A stretch of DNA of 58,026 bases from Boletus sp. NGJ (lineage: Eukaryota; Basidiomycota; Agaricomycetes; Boletales; Boletaceae). Below the pieces are notes generated by a model, which saw only the letters and a list, made by a program, of their open reading frames with translations, ran no database searches and was not told the origin of the DNA. Of the stretch, positions 33,817 through 44,546 are shown piece after piece. Within the stretch, counting starts at the first letter, position 1; each line of letters starts with the position of its first letter. The DNA lies in the NCBI GenBank assembly GCA_019096195.1, contig JAGTXK010000074.1, forward strand, positions 1-58,026, written 5' to 3'. Position numbers and translations under genes: made by a program.

Positions 33817-34880
33817 GTTATGCTGGATGATTTTGATACCATCATCAATGCTCTTGGCATCCACATCAAGCCATATCTCACTCAGATTGTCTCTATGATT
33901 TTCTGGTGTCTTAACAACAAGAGTGCTAAAGTCTGTCAGTAAGCAGCCAATGTGACTACATGACTTGCATGATCATCAAGCAATGTAGTAAAGACCAGCT
34001 TTTGAGCAAGCTCAGTCTCATCTTGTTTGGGCAGCTGGGTGAAGAATACCCTGACACACTCAGTAGTATCATTGCTGCTGAGGGTGTAATCACTAATGTC
34101 ATTGGTATGACCAAGATGAACCCCCTGGTCAAAGATCTTTATATGTATTCAAATGCATCATCTGATATTCCATGGCTGATCTCATCCCATACAGTATCCT
34201 GAATGATGCCAATTCTCCATAACCAACACAAAAAGGTACAAAAAGTATCAATTAACTTAATCAGTCATATTGATAAGTGTTGTTTGTCTTTCTATTGATA
34301 TCTCAGTGTTGACAAATATTTTCAGCTGATTGTGGGGCTGAATTCATCCCAGCACAAGAGTGGATGCATATTTGCTTTAAGCTCTTGAACCTCTTGAAGG
34401 CACACAATTTAAAGAAGGATATTCAACAACAAGCCACTGTCAACTCATTCAGTTACATTGCAAAGAGTTTGGTCCTCAAGATGTCCTTTCAGTTCTCCTC
34501 ATCAATTTGCATGTACAAGAATGTCAAAGTTGTGTCTGTAGTACCATCACAATCACCATCATAGCCAAGACTTGCAGATGTGAGTAATTTGACCTGTTGA
34601 TGGTTTATAAGCTGATGTTGCATTCAAGCTTTCATGTGTATCCCTGCAATCCTCAATGAGTACTGTACTGATATATGGACTGGCTATCTCAAAACATTTA
34701 AATTGATCTTTTAATTGTGTTCAAATATATTGGCCCACAATTTACCTACTACATTGACTTGATAGTTATCATCCTTGAAGACATGCTCACAGACTGTAAC
34801 TTCATCTGTCATCAAACAGCAAGTATTATTGTATAGTAAAGTATTTGACACTTGGCATAGTGGATCACAGCCTCATTGAT

Positions 34881-35214
34881 GATGAATATTGTATTCATGT
34901 ATTACTATTATCATGTTGAGTAATCACTAGAATGACTAATAATGCCATTCCAAGCACAGCTAAATTTGCTGAGCTTTAAATTTTTCTCATTTGAATCTTG
35001 AAGTTTCTGTTGATCTCTGGCTCTCTCCCCTCTCTGAATCCCTCTGGTCTCACTCAGCACTCCTCAAACTAGATTGCCCATCATCCACACTGCACACAGA
35101 TTCTTTGACACATCCCTTATTAAAGAAATACCATGTCATCAAGGTCCAGGCATGTCTCTTCCTCCCCATACTGACAGTATCTAAATCATGCTTATATTCT
35201 CTTCATCAGTAAAT
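34881..35214. other. No gene recognised
   Basis: CpG-poor sequence after the SF3B1 fragment. I could not align it to SF3B1 and see no other domain. Confidence 0.45.
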
Positions 35215-35360
35215 ACAGGATTTCATCATAGTGCTCATAGTGCCATAGTAGTTTCATAGATAACTCATAGTGTTTATACAGTAGTGTTCATAATGTTATA
35301 GTATTGAAAGTGTATTCATAGTATCCATAGTATATTCATAGTAGTCATAGTCATAATAGT
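35215..35360. repeat. CATAGT-motif array (left arm)
   Basis: Dense CATAGTG and CATAGTA units. The inverse motif (ACTATG) is dense at 39520-39620, on the far side of the Harbinger element, suggesting the two arrays are opposite arms of one older element. Confidence 0.6.
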
Positions 35361-36120
35361 TTAAGCTAATCCTAACCCTAATCCTATTTCCTAATTCTAA
35401 ATCAAAAGTATACAAAAAGTGTAGTCAAAAAGTGTACAAAAAGTGTAGTCAAATGTTGTACAAAAAGTGTGTAATACAGTGTAGCAAAAGTGTAGCAAAC
35501 AAAGTGTAGTAAAAAAAACCAAACAAAAGTGTAGCAGAGTGTAGTACCGTGTAGCAAACAAAGTGTACCAAAAGTGTACCAAAAATGCGCACCAAAGTGT
35601 AGTAAAAGTGTAGTCTACACAAGTGGTACCAACAGTGTAGACCTACACTCAAAAAAAATATCCAAGTCCATTTTTCCACACTCAGGTGTTCAAAAAGCGG
35701 ACATTGTTTGCCAATGTTTTGTGCCACCATTCTTATATAAAACAGGCGCAGACTTCAAAAACTTTCCCACACTCCTACTTGTTTCTCAATTTTATACCTT
35801 CTCTACTCATTTCCATGAAGTCTAACACTTCATTTTGTAGACCTACACTCAAAAAAAATATCCAAGTCCATTTTTCCACACTCAGTGTTCAAAAAGCGGA
35901 CATTGTTTGCCAATGTTTGTGCCACCATTCTTATATAAACAAGCCAGACTTCAAAAACTTTCCCACATCCACTTGTTTCTCAATTTTATCCTTCTCTACT
36001 CATTCCATGAAGTCAACACTTTATTTTGTAAATTATTAGGATTAGGATTAGGATTAATAGAATTAATATTTGATTGAATTTGGAATTAGAATTGGCTTGA
36101 AATTGGATTAGGATTAGGAT
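35361..36120. repeat. GTGTAG array with flanking TAATCC / ATTAGG inverted motifs and a 200-bp tandem duplication
   Basis: It starts with AATCCTAACCCTAATCC (35365-35385) and ends with two runs of GGATTAGGATTAGGATT (36035-36115), the inverse motif. Between them lie a GTGTAG/GTGTAC array (35400-35640), the same motif as at 21.3-21.8 kb, and a tandem duplication (35637-35836 and 35837-36028). No protein is supported. Confidence 0.65.
35637..36028. repeat. Tandem duplication, two units of about 200 and 190 bp
   Basis: Both units begin GTAGACCTACACTC and end near TTTTGTA. The second unit differs almost only by single- and double-base losses, for example CAGGTGTTC to CAGTGTTC and GTTTTGTG to GTTTGTG. 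Confidence 0.9.
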
Positions 36121-36134
36121 TGCTAAGCCACTAT

Positions 36135-36215
36135 GGCTCTGTTTGGTATTCTTGTTAGAACTAACAAAAGAGCTATAACTTTCATTGGTTTTATTTGGTG
36201 TGTAGCAGAAACCCC
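36135..36215 (+). repeat. Left terminal inverted repeat of the Harbinger element
   Basis: Inverse of 39436-39516 with only a few differences. Confidence 0.93.
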
Positions 36216-36439
36216 AGCATTGTCTTCCAGGCTTGTAGCAGAGATTGAATTATGTAGAACTTTGTCCAAATCCCCAACCAATGGAAAATGATCCATCATC
36301 ATATCAGTCATTTTGAGCACACAGATGCTCATCACCAGTTTGTCTTCAGGCAACCACACTCTCTTATTGATATTCTGTATAAAATACCTCCACTCATGAC
36401 CCAAGAGGTTTGATCAGCAACTACCAAAACAAGATGCAA

Positions 36440-37698
36440 CTGAACTAAGCAAGAGATTGATAAGCTTGTGGATTATCTCCACAAGCATCACTCAAAAGGC
36501 TTTCAGGGAGGGAGATTTAAGGATGTAGAATTTACAGCAGTAGCAGAATACATTCAACCATTCTTGATGAGCGGTAAGCCAAAGGATGGAAAAAATTGTA
36601 AGTTAAAATGAGAGCAGGTAAGTCATACCGATACTATGCTTTTTTGATCTCATTTTACAATACATCATAGGTCAGAAATGTTTATTCATCAATCTGTATC
36701 TGGTGAAGCAAGTCTGGCATCCACTGGGATAACCAGCATGGTGCAAACATTACTGGAATACAAGATCAGATGGTCTTCAATGACTTTGTGACCAAAAAGA
36801 TATGTCATATTTACTAATCATCATGGCATAGGATACAGTACTAATTTCTTTTCAGCAGGTGATGGGATTTAAAGAGTTCACAAATAAAGAATGGTGTCAC
36901 CTTGAGAAGATGGATGAAATTATACCTGAAGGAAGCAGTGCTACTGGTGCTACTGTGTTTCATCCTGGAGAAGCATCAGTATTGGTCCCTACCACCAATG
37001 CACATAGGATGGACATTGATGAAGCTGTCATCTCTGTTGTACACAATATACCTGCAATTCACCTTTCCAATGATCTTTCCAGTGATCTCATTATTAACAC
37101 CATCACAGTGACTACAACAGCCATCAATGCTCTTGACACATCCATGTCAGCAAGTCTGTCAATTATATTCCTGTCAATGTCTCAGCCATCTGCCACCTTC
37201 TCAATGCCTCTGCCATCATCTCTTCCATCTGTACAATCCTCTGGCAAGCAGCCATTACCTGTTATATCTAATGACACTGACCACTTGCCATATCCATCTA
37301 TCAGACCTCCATCTATTAAATCAATGTCTTCTGAGTCTGTTGTTTATAGCCACCTGAATATCAAGAAGTGCAGCTGCACCTCGGAGCATCCAAGTCAGAC
37401 TGTCAAAAATACTGGCAGTGGATGTCACAATATCATCATATCTAATGGTGCTGCAATTCAGAGTATTGATTCCACCATCCGCTATCTCTCTGATTCACTT
37501 GGCAATATATTTCAAGACCCACTCAAATTGATCCCAGCCACAATTCAGATACTCAAGGCTCTTGGTGATAGGGTGCCAAAGGAGCAAGCCTGGTTCATGA
37601 AGTTTTTTTGGGGAGATATTGCTAATTCTGGCAGAGCAGTGGTTTTCATAGCTCTCAACACTGAGGAAGAATACTTGGATTTCATAGCCGATGTATAG
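36440..37698 (+). pseudogene. Myb/SANT-like DNA-binding protein of the Harbinger element
   Basis: It would bind the transposon ends and bring the transposase to DNA. Exon 1 (about 36440-36620) reads LSKEIDKLVDYLHKHHSKGF and FKDVEFTAVAEYIQPF, a Myb/SANT-like helix pattern. An intron (GTAAGT near 36618 to CATAG near 36671) leads to further exons. The last exon (about 36859-37698) begins with the family's GFKEFTNKEWCHLEKMDEII and continues into a long Ser/Thr/Pro-rich linker and a helical C terminus (IQSIDSTIRYLSDSL, LGDRVPKEQAWFMKFF) that probably contacts the transposase. An in-frame TGA near 36610 and unclear middle exons suggest slight decay. Confidence 0.75.
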
Positions 37699-38124
37699 AA
37701 CAAGAAATAATGCCATGTAGTGCAATCTTCCTCTATGGCTGGTCCTAGTAGTGGTGGATAATGTTTGTTGTAGTTTTTATAGCAGTGTCATTGTCATCAT
37801 TGTTATCATTTCACAATGCCAGTCATTGTTATTTCATTATCTGGTCATTTCATTGAAAATTACAGATTGTCTACATGAATACAGTGGCAACCAATTTATC
37901 ATCTGATAAATCATTGTCATCTTCCTCATTTAGGTTGCCAATGTAACAGCGATCTTGAAGAATATATTGATAGTTGTCCCACATTTGTTGAGCAATATTA
38001 TTATGCATTCAACTTGCCTCAGCACAATCATCTAGATCCCTTTCCATTACTGCAACTTCACCTTCATCTGAACCATATTCCAAATCGTTTCCCACTGCTG
38101 CAATTGCAGTGACATTTTGGTCAC

Positions 38125-39307
38125 TGTCTTAGTCAGGATTGTTTGCTCTGCTTGTGGTATCAAGAGGATCATGTTTGAGAATGAAATTGTGGACACATGC
38201 AAGTGCAGCAGGTAGGTGGGACTGAACATCAAGTCTATACTCAACAGGAAGATGAAGGATACAAAATTGATGTTTGAGAATACTAAAGGCTTGCTCTATA
38301 ATGTTTTGAGCTGATGCATGCCAAAGATTGAAGAGTTCTTCACAGTTTTGGGGCCTAGATATAAAAATTAGATTATACCATGAAAATATATTTATAACCA
38401 TACCATGTGTTTGCACAACCCCACTCAGCAAGGTGATAATGGATTCCCTGATAGGGAACAAGAAGATTTGGTCACAATGGGTAGCCAGTGTCAACCAAAA
38501 GATATTTGCCATGTGGTACTTAAAGATTGTGGGATATGGCATCATCATAGACACATGCATCAGAGGCAGATCCCTTCCAGCCAGTGAGGATATATGTGAA
38601 TGCAAGATTAAAGTCACATATAAAAAGCACATTTTGAGATAGGAAGCCTTTCTGGTTTTGATATTGGCCTTGAAGTCAGGTTGGTGGTGCCACAGGAATA
38701 TGACTATTGTCAATTGCACCAATCACATCATAGAAATATGGGTAAAATTTGGAATTTGACAGATCTTGAAAGAGCAATGATGGCCTATTGGAAACTGGAT
38801 ATATATATTTTGCATATAATGGTGGGCTAGAAAATGCTTCAACCATTTTCTTAAAATATCTACATGAATATGAGTTTTTTATTTCAGTTAAAAGACAAGT
38901 GATTACTGGCTGATGGTGTCATAGGCACATTGAAAATGTTCAGCAACATGTCGGGTGGTTAAGCCAGTGACAGATATGTACAAGGAAATGCTGAGTTGTT
39001 CTTCCAGTAAGACATGTCTGAAATCAGTGAATCCAATCTCCCACAATTTAGTGACCATCTGTAAAAAAACCTCTTTGCTTACACCAAACTCTGATTTGAT
39101 GTGATCAGAATGTCCAACAAGAAGCTCCAGAACCCAATGATACCCAGTGAGGGCAGATGTATGGTATGAAATAGGCAGATTGTGTGTTCTAGACTCTAAA
39201 AGTTCACAGACAGCTAGAAGAAGGAGATGGATGAGTTTGAGAATATTCAGGAGGATCTCTCTTTGAGCTTCAGTGGTAAGGCCCACTGATTGAGGTACCT
39301 GGGGCAT
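38125..39307 (-). pseudogene. PIF/Harbinger transposase (DDE_Tnp_4-like), lightly decayed
   Basis: Exon 1 (39307-38905) carries the helix-turn-helix region (FGVSKEVFLQMVTKLWEIGF, GLTTRHVAEHFQCAYDTIS). An intron 38904-38840 is likely. Exon 2 has FYDVIGAIDNSHIPV (first Asp, near 38720), a TGA at about 38673, NQKGFLSQNVLFICDF, GWKGSASDACVYDDA (second Asp) and EQAFSILKHQFCIL (Glu, near 38290), ending LACVHNFILKHDPLD. All three catalytic acids are present. The TGA in place of a residue before LQGQYQNQ and another after AISHNL break the frame. Confidence 0.85.
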
Positions 39308-39435
39308 GGCCCAAGTGCTTGTGATATTTTATACAGGATATCACAATGAGGAAAAGTCTGAGTCATCGTAAGGCCTAAGCAAGGATCAAGAAGGTCTGCA
39401 TAGTTCAGTCTCTGCTACAAGCCTGGAAGATGATG

Positions 39436-39516
39436 CCAGGGTTTCTGCCACACCAAATAAAACCAATGAAAGTTCTAGCTCTTTTGCTAGTTCTAACAAG
39501 GATACCAAACAGAGCC
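39436..39516 (-). repeat. Right terminal inverted repeat of the Harbinger element
   Basis: Ends CCAAACAGAGCC followed by TAT, the target duplication. Confidence 0.93.
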
Positions 39517-39620
39517 TATATATACTATGGCATCACTATGACCACTATGGAAGTACTATAAGAATACTATAATGGACTATGGCCACACTATGAACAGACT
39601 ATGAGACACTGTCATAGTAC
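39517..39620. repeat. ACTATG-motif array (right arm)
   Basis: Repeated ACTATGG and ACTATGA units, inverse of the CATAGT array at 35215-35360. Confidence 0.55.
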
Positions 39621-40868
39621 TATCCAGTGCTGTCCAGCACTGGACAGTTAGTCCTGTTTTTACTAATGCTTGCCACATGCATGTAGAAAATAATGCATGT
39701 CCAGGATGGCATGGTCTTGTTGCTCCTCCTACCAACAACCCAAGCATCTGCTATGTCTGTCTGTTCTCTGCTGCCCTGGACCTCACCTGCAAACTGACCA
39801 TGGTCCACCAAATCAACTATTCTTCCAAACTCCAATTTCCCCATTGTTGCTGGTAGCAATAGCCTCATTTTCTCTAACTCACTTCATTGCTATGTATCTC
39901 ATTGACACAGCACTCTGTTTCCAGTCTATGGTTGCCACTAGCCTACAATTTTACTGTTTGTCAATGTTGTTCACCATTTCCTGGACACTAGCCTACTGCA
40001 TTTGTTGACAGTTAGGCCACCACTGGTATTTACATTAATTTTTTAGTAAGTTATTGAGTAGTGATTTAGATGATTTGGCTGTGTACAATTGTATTAGTTA
40101 GTATCTGATTATGATAGCACAGTATTCTCTCAAATGAAGGATTACAATGGAAAATGAGCCAAGAAGTGGAACTGTGAAATGAATTGAATGACAATTTGTG
40201 CAGAAGCATGGCAATGCAGGCCAGCACATAATAATTCAATTTACATGGCATTATAATACATTTCCATCAGATACCATATCAATGGCATTTCCAGACCCGG
40301 CAATGGGACCCCCCACATTATACTGATGACTCCTTGAATGACAATGCCAATTGTAACTTAGAACTCCTCCCATGGCAATGCATTACCATGCACTAGGCGA
40401 AAACACCCCATTACAATTACATACAACGGTGTCTAATGGTGCCTAGATTTTTCCGACAATTTAATTCTGTCTGACAGGGTAGGTCATGTGGTACAGCATA
40501 TCCTTGGTAACAGTAAGGTGAGGTGGTCTCAGACGGACGATTTGCACTAGCATCCTTGCACCTGGTTCATTCCTCAAAGCAATGCCGCGAATCCAGCTTT
40601 CAAATGTGCACGGGGACACACACATCGATATTGTGTGTCTATGCATGATGGACCCTCGAGTGTCGAGTACGAGCACCACATACTTTGCACAATCACATCC
40701 TATGCATGTACTGTATGTACAGGGTGTCACATTCAGGGTGGATGGATAGAGGTAGAATACAAGCAGGGATATGTAGATGTATAATAGTGTGCATTGTAGA
40801 CAGACAGTGAGTAAAGTAATGGGCTAGCAGGACAGCGAAAGACAGCGAAACGAGGATATAAGATGTAA
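39621..40868. other. Boundary region, no supportable gene
   Basis: It contains a short palindrome (CCAGTGCTGTCCAGCACTGG near 39636) and unassigned CpG-poor sequence to about 40400. From there CpG becomes frequent. The short minus-strand frame at 40461-40730 has no motif. Confidence 0.5.
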
Positions 40869-42942
40869 CTAGGCACCGAGATGTACATACAAGATCCGTT
40901 GATCAAATGGTACATCCGCCAATTTTTTCATCGTCATCGTCCTATTCAGCGCCAATGCAGCACGGGTATAATCCAGACGACCACGCTTGTCTTTCATGTT
41001 GTCGTAGAACACCGACGTGATCTTGTTCGTCTGAGCATCGTCCACCGCCCACATCGTCCCGATCACAGAACGGAACCCGGCGAACTGCATCGCCGACGCG
41101 AGATGCATCACCTCGTCCAGACTGTCCTCGTCCCCGACAGTGGTATGACATGCCGAGAGATATGCAAACTCGGGGTTCTCTAATTCGCATCGAATGATCC
41201 GTTCGATCGTGAGGTGTCCGTCGTGGAGAGCAAACGCGGATTTGAATGGCTGGTTCCGATTTGGGATACCATGACACGCAAGATGCACCCATTCGTTCTT
41301 TCCCAAGTTCCTCCGTGACCCGGGCGATGCAGGACTCTTGGCCTTCGATGTGCGTGAATATGGCGAGCCCATCGACGCGCTGTTTAATACTGGCTAGTTC
41401 GGCGCCGACCGAAACAAGTTCATCCTCGCCCATGGCTTTCGCCTGACCTATACCAACGAAGAGTTTCCCATTGGATCCAGAATGCGTGAGAGCGTGACGT
41501 CTAGCATGAATGAGGGCGGTAAGCGTAGGGGTATAAGACGAGATGTAGAGATTGGCGAGGTTCTGTTGGCCCTTCCTATATGGACCGGCGGCGTGGAGGG
41601 GAAGAAGAGAGAACTCGGCGGTGGGGCACCACCAGATGCGTGATTGAGATGGAAATACTGTCTGGAGGAAGTTCACAATCGGGGGAAACAACCTCATCCC
41701 AGAGTTCCCGCAGAAAGACGCCGAGATCTCTCGTCACGTCCATCGACTTTGCACGCACAGTCAACGTACCGAGCTCCGATGACAGCTCTCGAACACCTTC
41801 CTTTGTGATTGATAATGGAATGTGGACGGGATTTGGTCGGTCGACTAGGACAACGAGGGCATCACAGCCATATTTGCTCGCATTTACAATGATGACAGGG
41901 CCCTCACAGGCTGCCTGTTGGAGATTGCGGAAGAGCGGCGGGAGAAGGAAACCGGAGAGACCAGGCAACTCGCGGATTCTGTTGACGAGTGTTTGCAATT
42001 CAATGTTGAGACAACACAGCCGATCATGCTGATCTGGACCAGGTGAATCAAGGGCAGTACGAATCAGCAGGGTCTGTTGTGTGAATTCGTCTGCCAACAT
42101 CCTTCCTCGCGGGTCAGATGCAATGACATCATCAAGTGGGGAACGGAGTCGAGTGAGCTGGCTCCAAAAGACACCCCGACCTTGTTCCAGAAGCACGACT
42201 GCATCTCTGGGAGAGTGATTGCAAAGACAAGCTGAGAACGCGTCGACTGCAAGCGACGAGGTGAGGTACCCTTGAGGAGAGTGCGGTGTTGGGGTAGAGG
42301 TGGTAGAGTGGCGACATGATGAATAAGTAAGTGAAGAGTTGTTTGATAAGCTAGAATGATGGTGGGATGATGGAAATGTTCAGCTACACAGATCCATGAT
42401 CTAGCGGCAGACAGATCAGTGGACGACATCATCGAAGGTAGATGTGCCAGCTGAGCATAGAGATTGAATAACTCTTCCTTATCCTTTAACTGACTCAATC
42501 TCGTGAACCGAGTACACAGGTTGTCTGCGAGGTTGTTCAAAGACATTGACCGACCTGGGTGCCCCGGTGGGCAAAGGACCAGTGCGTCTCGGTTGAGGAC
42601 AATAGCCTCGTTGAGATCCTCGATCGCCCCGAGCTGCTTGTACCGATTGGAGAGATCAACTGCGAGGCTGTTCAAAGACATCGAGCGATCTGGGTGCCCC
42701 GGTGGGCGAAGCACCAGTGCGTCTCGGTCTAGGACAATAGCCTCGTTGAGGTCCTCTATCGCCCCGAGCTGCTTGTACCGATCGAAGAGATCACCTGCGA
42801 GGTTGTTCAATGCCATTGAGCGATCTGGGTGCCCCAGTGGGCGAAGCGCCAGTGCGCCTCGGTTAAGGATAATGGCCTCGTTGAGGTCCTCTATCGCCCC
42901 GAGCGACACAACGTACATACTCCACCACGGGCACCGCCGCAT
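40869..42942 (-). pseudogene. TPR-CHAT protein, frameshifted
   Basis: CHAT is a caspase-like fold fused to tetratricopeptide-like repeats; in fungi the substrates are mostly unknown. Three near-identical 45-residue repeats (LGAIEDLNEAI, ALVLRPPGHPDRSMSLN) open the preserved part. Then comes the family linker (AVVLLEQGRGVFWSQLTRLR, GFLLPPLFRNLQQAA, WWCPTAEFSLLPLHAAGPY) and the CHAT end with the catalytic-type His in VHLACHG (near 41280) and Cys in YLSACHTTVGDE (near 41135), then FRSVIGTMWAVDD, ending YVHLGA at 40869. The order is normal, but three single-base shifts are needed: near 42268, in a C run at 41681-41685, and near 41308. The N-terminal part is short, so 5' truncation is likely. Confidence 0.88.
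42530..42935. repeat. 135-bp tandem repeat inside the TPR-CHAT gene
   Basis: Three units of 135 bp, each encoding one 45-residue TPR-like repeat. The DNA is nearly identical (for example GCCCCGAGCTGCTTGTACCG recurs 135 bp apart), so the units arose or were homogenised recently. Confidence 0.9.
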
Positions 42943-44546
42943 GATCCATCAAACGTACATATTTATTGCTACCCTCATAACGGTAATTCCATTTACTGTA
43001 ACACCGGGCAGTGACCTTACACTAGCGCTCCCGAACAAGCCGGACCCGCCTCTAGAATCTAGATGTCAACGTTCTTTGATCAAGCTTGGGCTGATTGCTA
43101 TTCAGGTATAGTACGATAGTCTCGGCTCGTATATGAGTACAGGTATGTCAGTTTGACGATGACAATCTGCCGTGTCTGGCGGCGGAAAATACTGAGACGA
43201 GCGGACGAACAGGACTGGATCAGATCGCTCTGTACGGGCGAACCGAACTAGCTAGGTGGGGTGCAGATATGGATATGGATCGTACACATGATTGGTATGT
43301 CAATGGGCTTACAACCATCGGTCCTTGGTTTGTACAGTCACGCACATGGCGGCCAAACTTTATCATCGAATTACAACGTGGTGTCGCGGGGTGACGTGAC
43401 GGGCCCGTCGGAATGTCTGTCTGGGAACGGTGCGTACTATGGATCCTCGTGCTCACATTGCGCAATGTCAACAATGGCTCTTAGATTCAACCGTTCGTTC
43501 GTACATATGTATGCAGGTACGAGGAAATTCTGTCCCGGGTGACATGCGCCCCAGAACGCAGATGACTCGCAGCACGCACATACACATGCACACGTCCACT
43601 GGGAGGAATATAATCAGCGTCACTGTAATCGCACGGCCTGCCCAGGTACTATCCCAACTCTGAATAACTCTCTGCCGGTGTCTCCGAACTTGAAGGAGTA
43701 GTGATCCGCGACACATTAATAACGGGATGAGATGAGTATCCACCGGAGCGCTCTCATTTGGGGATAATAACGTACACGGCGTGCCTTGCCAAAAGACTCA
43801 TCACTCTCCACAGTTTTGGCCACCCTTTATCTTTTTTTTTATGTATAAAAAAAGATCAACTTGTCGTCGGGATATATATCCAACTGTTACCGTACCGTAC
43901 CGGCAAAAATATACCACTACGGTGCCGACTGTGACAGTACTCTTGGTCGTTAAGCCTCGGGTACGCACGGCACGCACTAGACCGCTTTCGGGCTAAGTCG
44001 GGCGAACGTCCGCTCGCTGGACACTGCAACACGTTAAATAAATTGCATAGCAGGGACCGGCCGATGCTCGCCCCCAAGGTCCAAGGGACGCTATGCTGAA
44101 CAGGTTTGGCCTCGGGTGCGGTACGGTTAGGCTTGATGACCTGAGCTGTGTCTTGAGGTTTGAGCGAATTGGAGTTGTCGGATTAGACGTCGTACAGGTG
44201 TTGAGCGAACAAGTCTGTGTCAAAAGGTCAAGAACAGGAAGCACGACAGTGTCACAATGGACGAAAGAAGCCCACGATGTATCGCACACAGACATGGCTG
44301 CGCCATTTACCCAAAATTCATGAACCAAATGACCAGTGCTATCGCAACTGCGGACTGCGCATCATGCCAAAACTTATCATGAACATGTCTCATCTCGGGA
44401 CAGAACTGCATCCTGCTTAGGAAGTGAGACACACGGACTGGATGCGAGGCTACACGCTGGCGTTTCAGATGCATGTCTATTTGCAAAGGAGGAGGTAGAC
44501 ACGAGCGTAAAATTAAAGAGCACCAGGGGCTCAAACGACCGGCATC
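42943..44546. other. Intergenic, no supportable gene
   Basis: CpG-rich DNA without recognisable exons on either strand. The part next to 44546 is probably the 3' untranslated region of the ATP synthase epsilon gene. I see no tRNA-like B box. Confidence 0.45.

Larger units (their letters stand above)
25893..34880 (+). pseudogene. SF3B1: SF3B1 (splicing factor 3b subunit 1) pseudogene fragment, split by chromovirus B
   Basis: The parts are 25893-26859 and 33817-34880. SF3B1 is the HEAT-repeat U2 snRNP protein that clamps the branch-point helix. Diagnostic stretches come in the correct order: [84 protein letters not shown], then after the insertion [75 protein letters not shown] and CIPAILNEYCT. 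Introns are kept (for example about 34237-34324 and after 34575), so it is a genomic duplicate, not a processed cDNA. Both ends of the gene are missing and frames carry many stops. The GTTAT duplication of element B joins the halves in frame (EDQVMLDDFD). Confidence 0.88.
36135..39516. mobile_element. PIF/Harbinger-type DNA transposon, complete ends and two genes
   Basis: Terminal inverted repeats of about 80 bp (GGCTCTGTTTGGTAT, CTTGTTAGAACTA, TTCATTGGTTTTATTTGGTGT, AGCAGAAACCC) are flanked by a 3-bp duplication TAT. Two convergent genes lie inside: a Myb/SANT-like protein (+) and a DDE_Tnp_4-type transposase (-), the standard Harbinger pair. The length is 3382 bp. Both genes carry a few stops, so it is probably dead but recent compared with its neighbours. 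Confidence 0.93.

Noticed and set aside
35365-36115. TAATCC/ATTAGG runs as telomere sequence
   Set aside because: The unit is ATTAGG or GGATTA with gaps, not (TTAGGG)n, and the two runs face each other 650 bp apart inside a repeat region.
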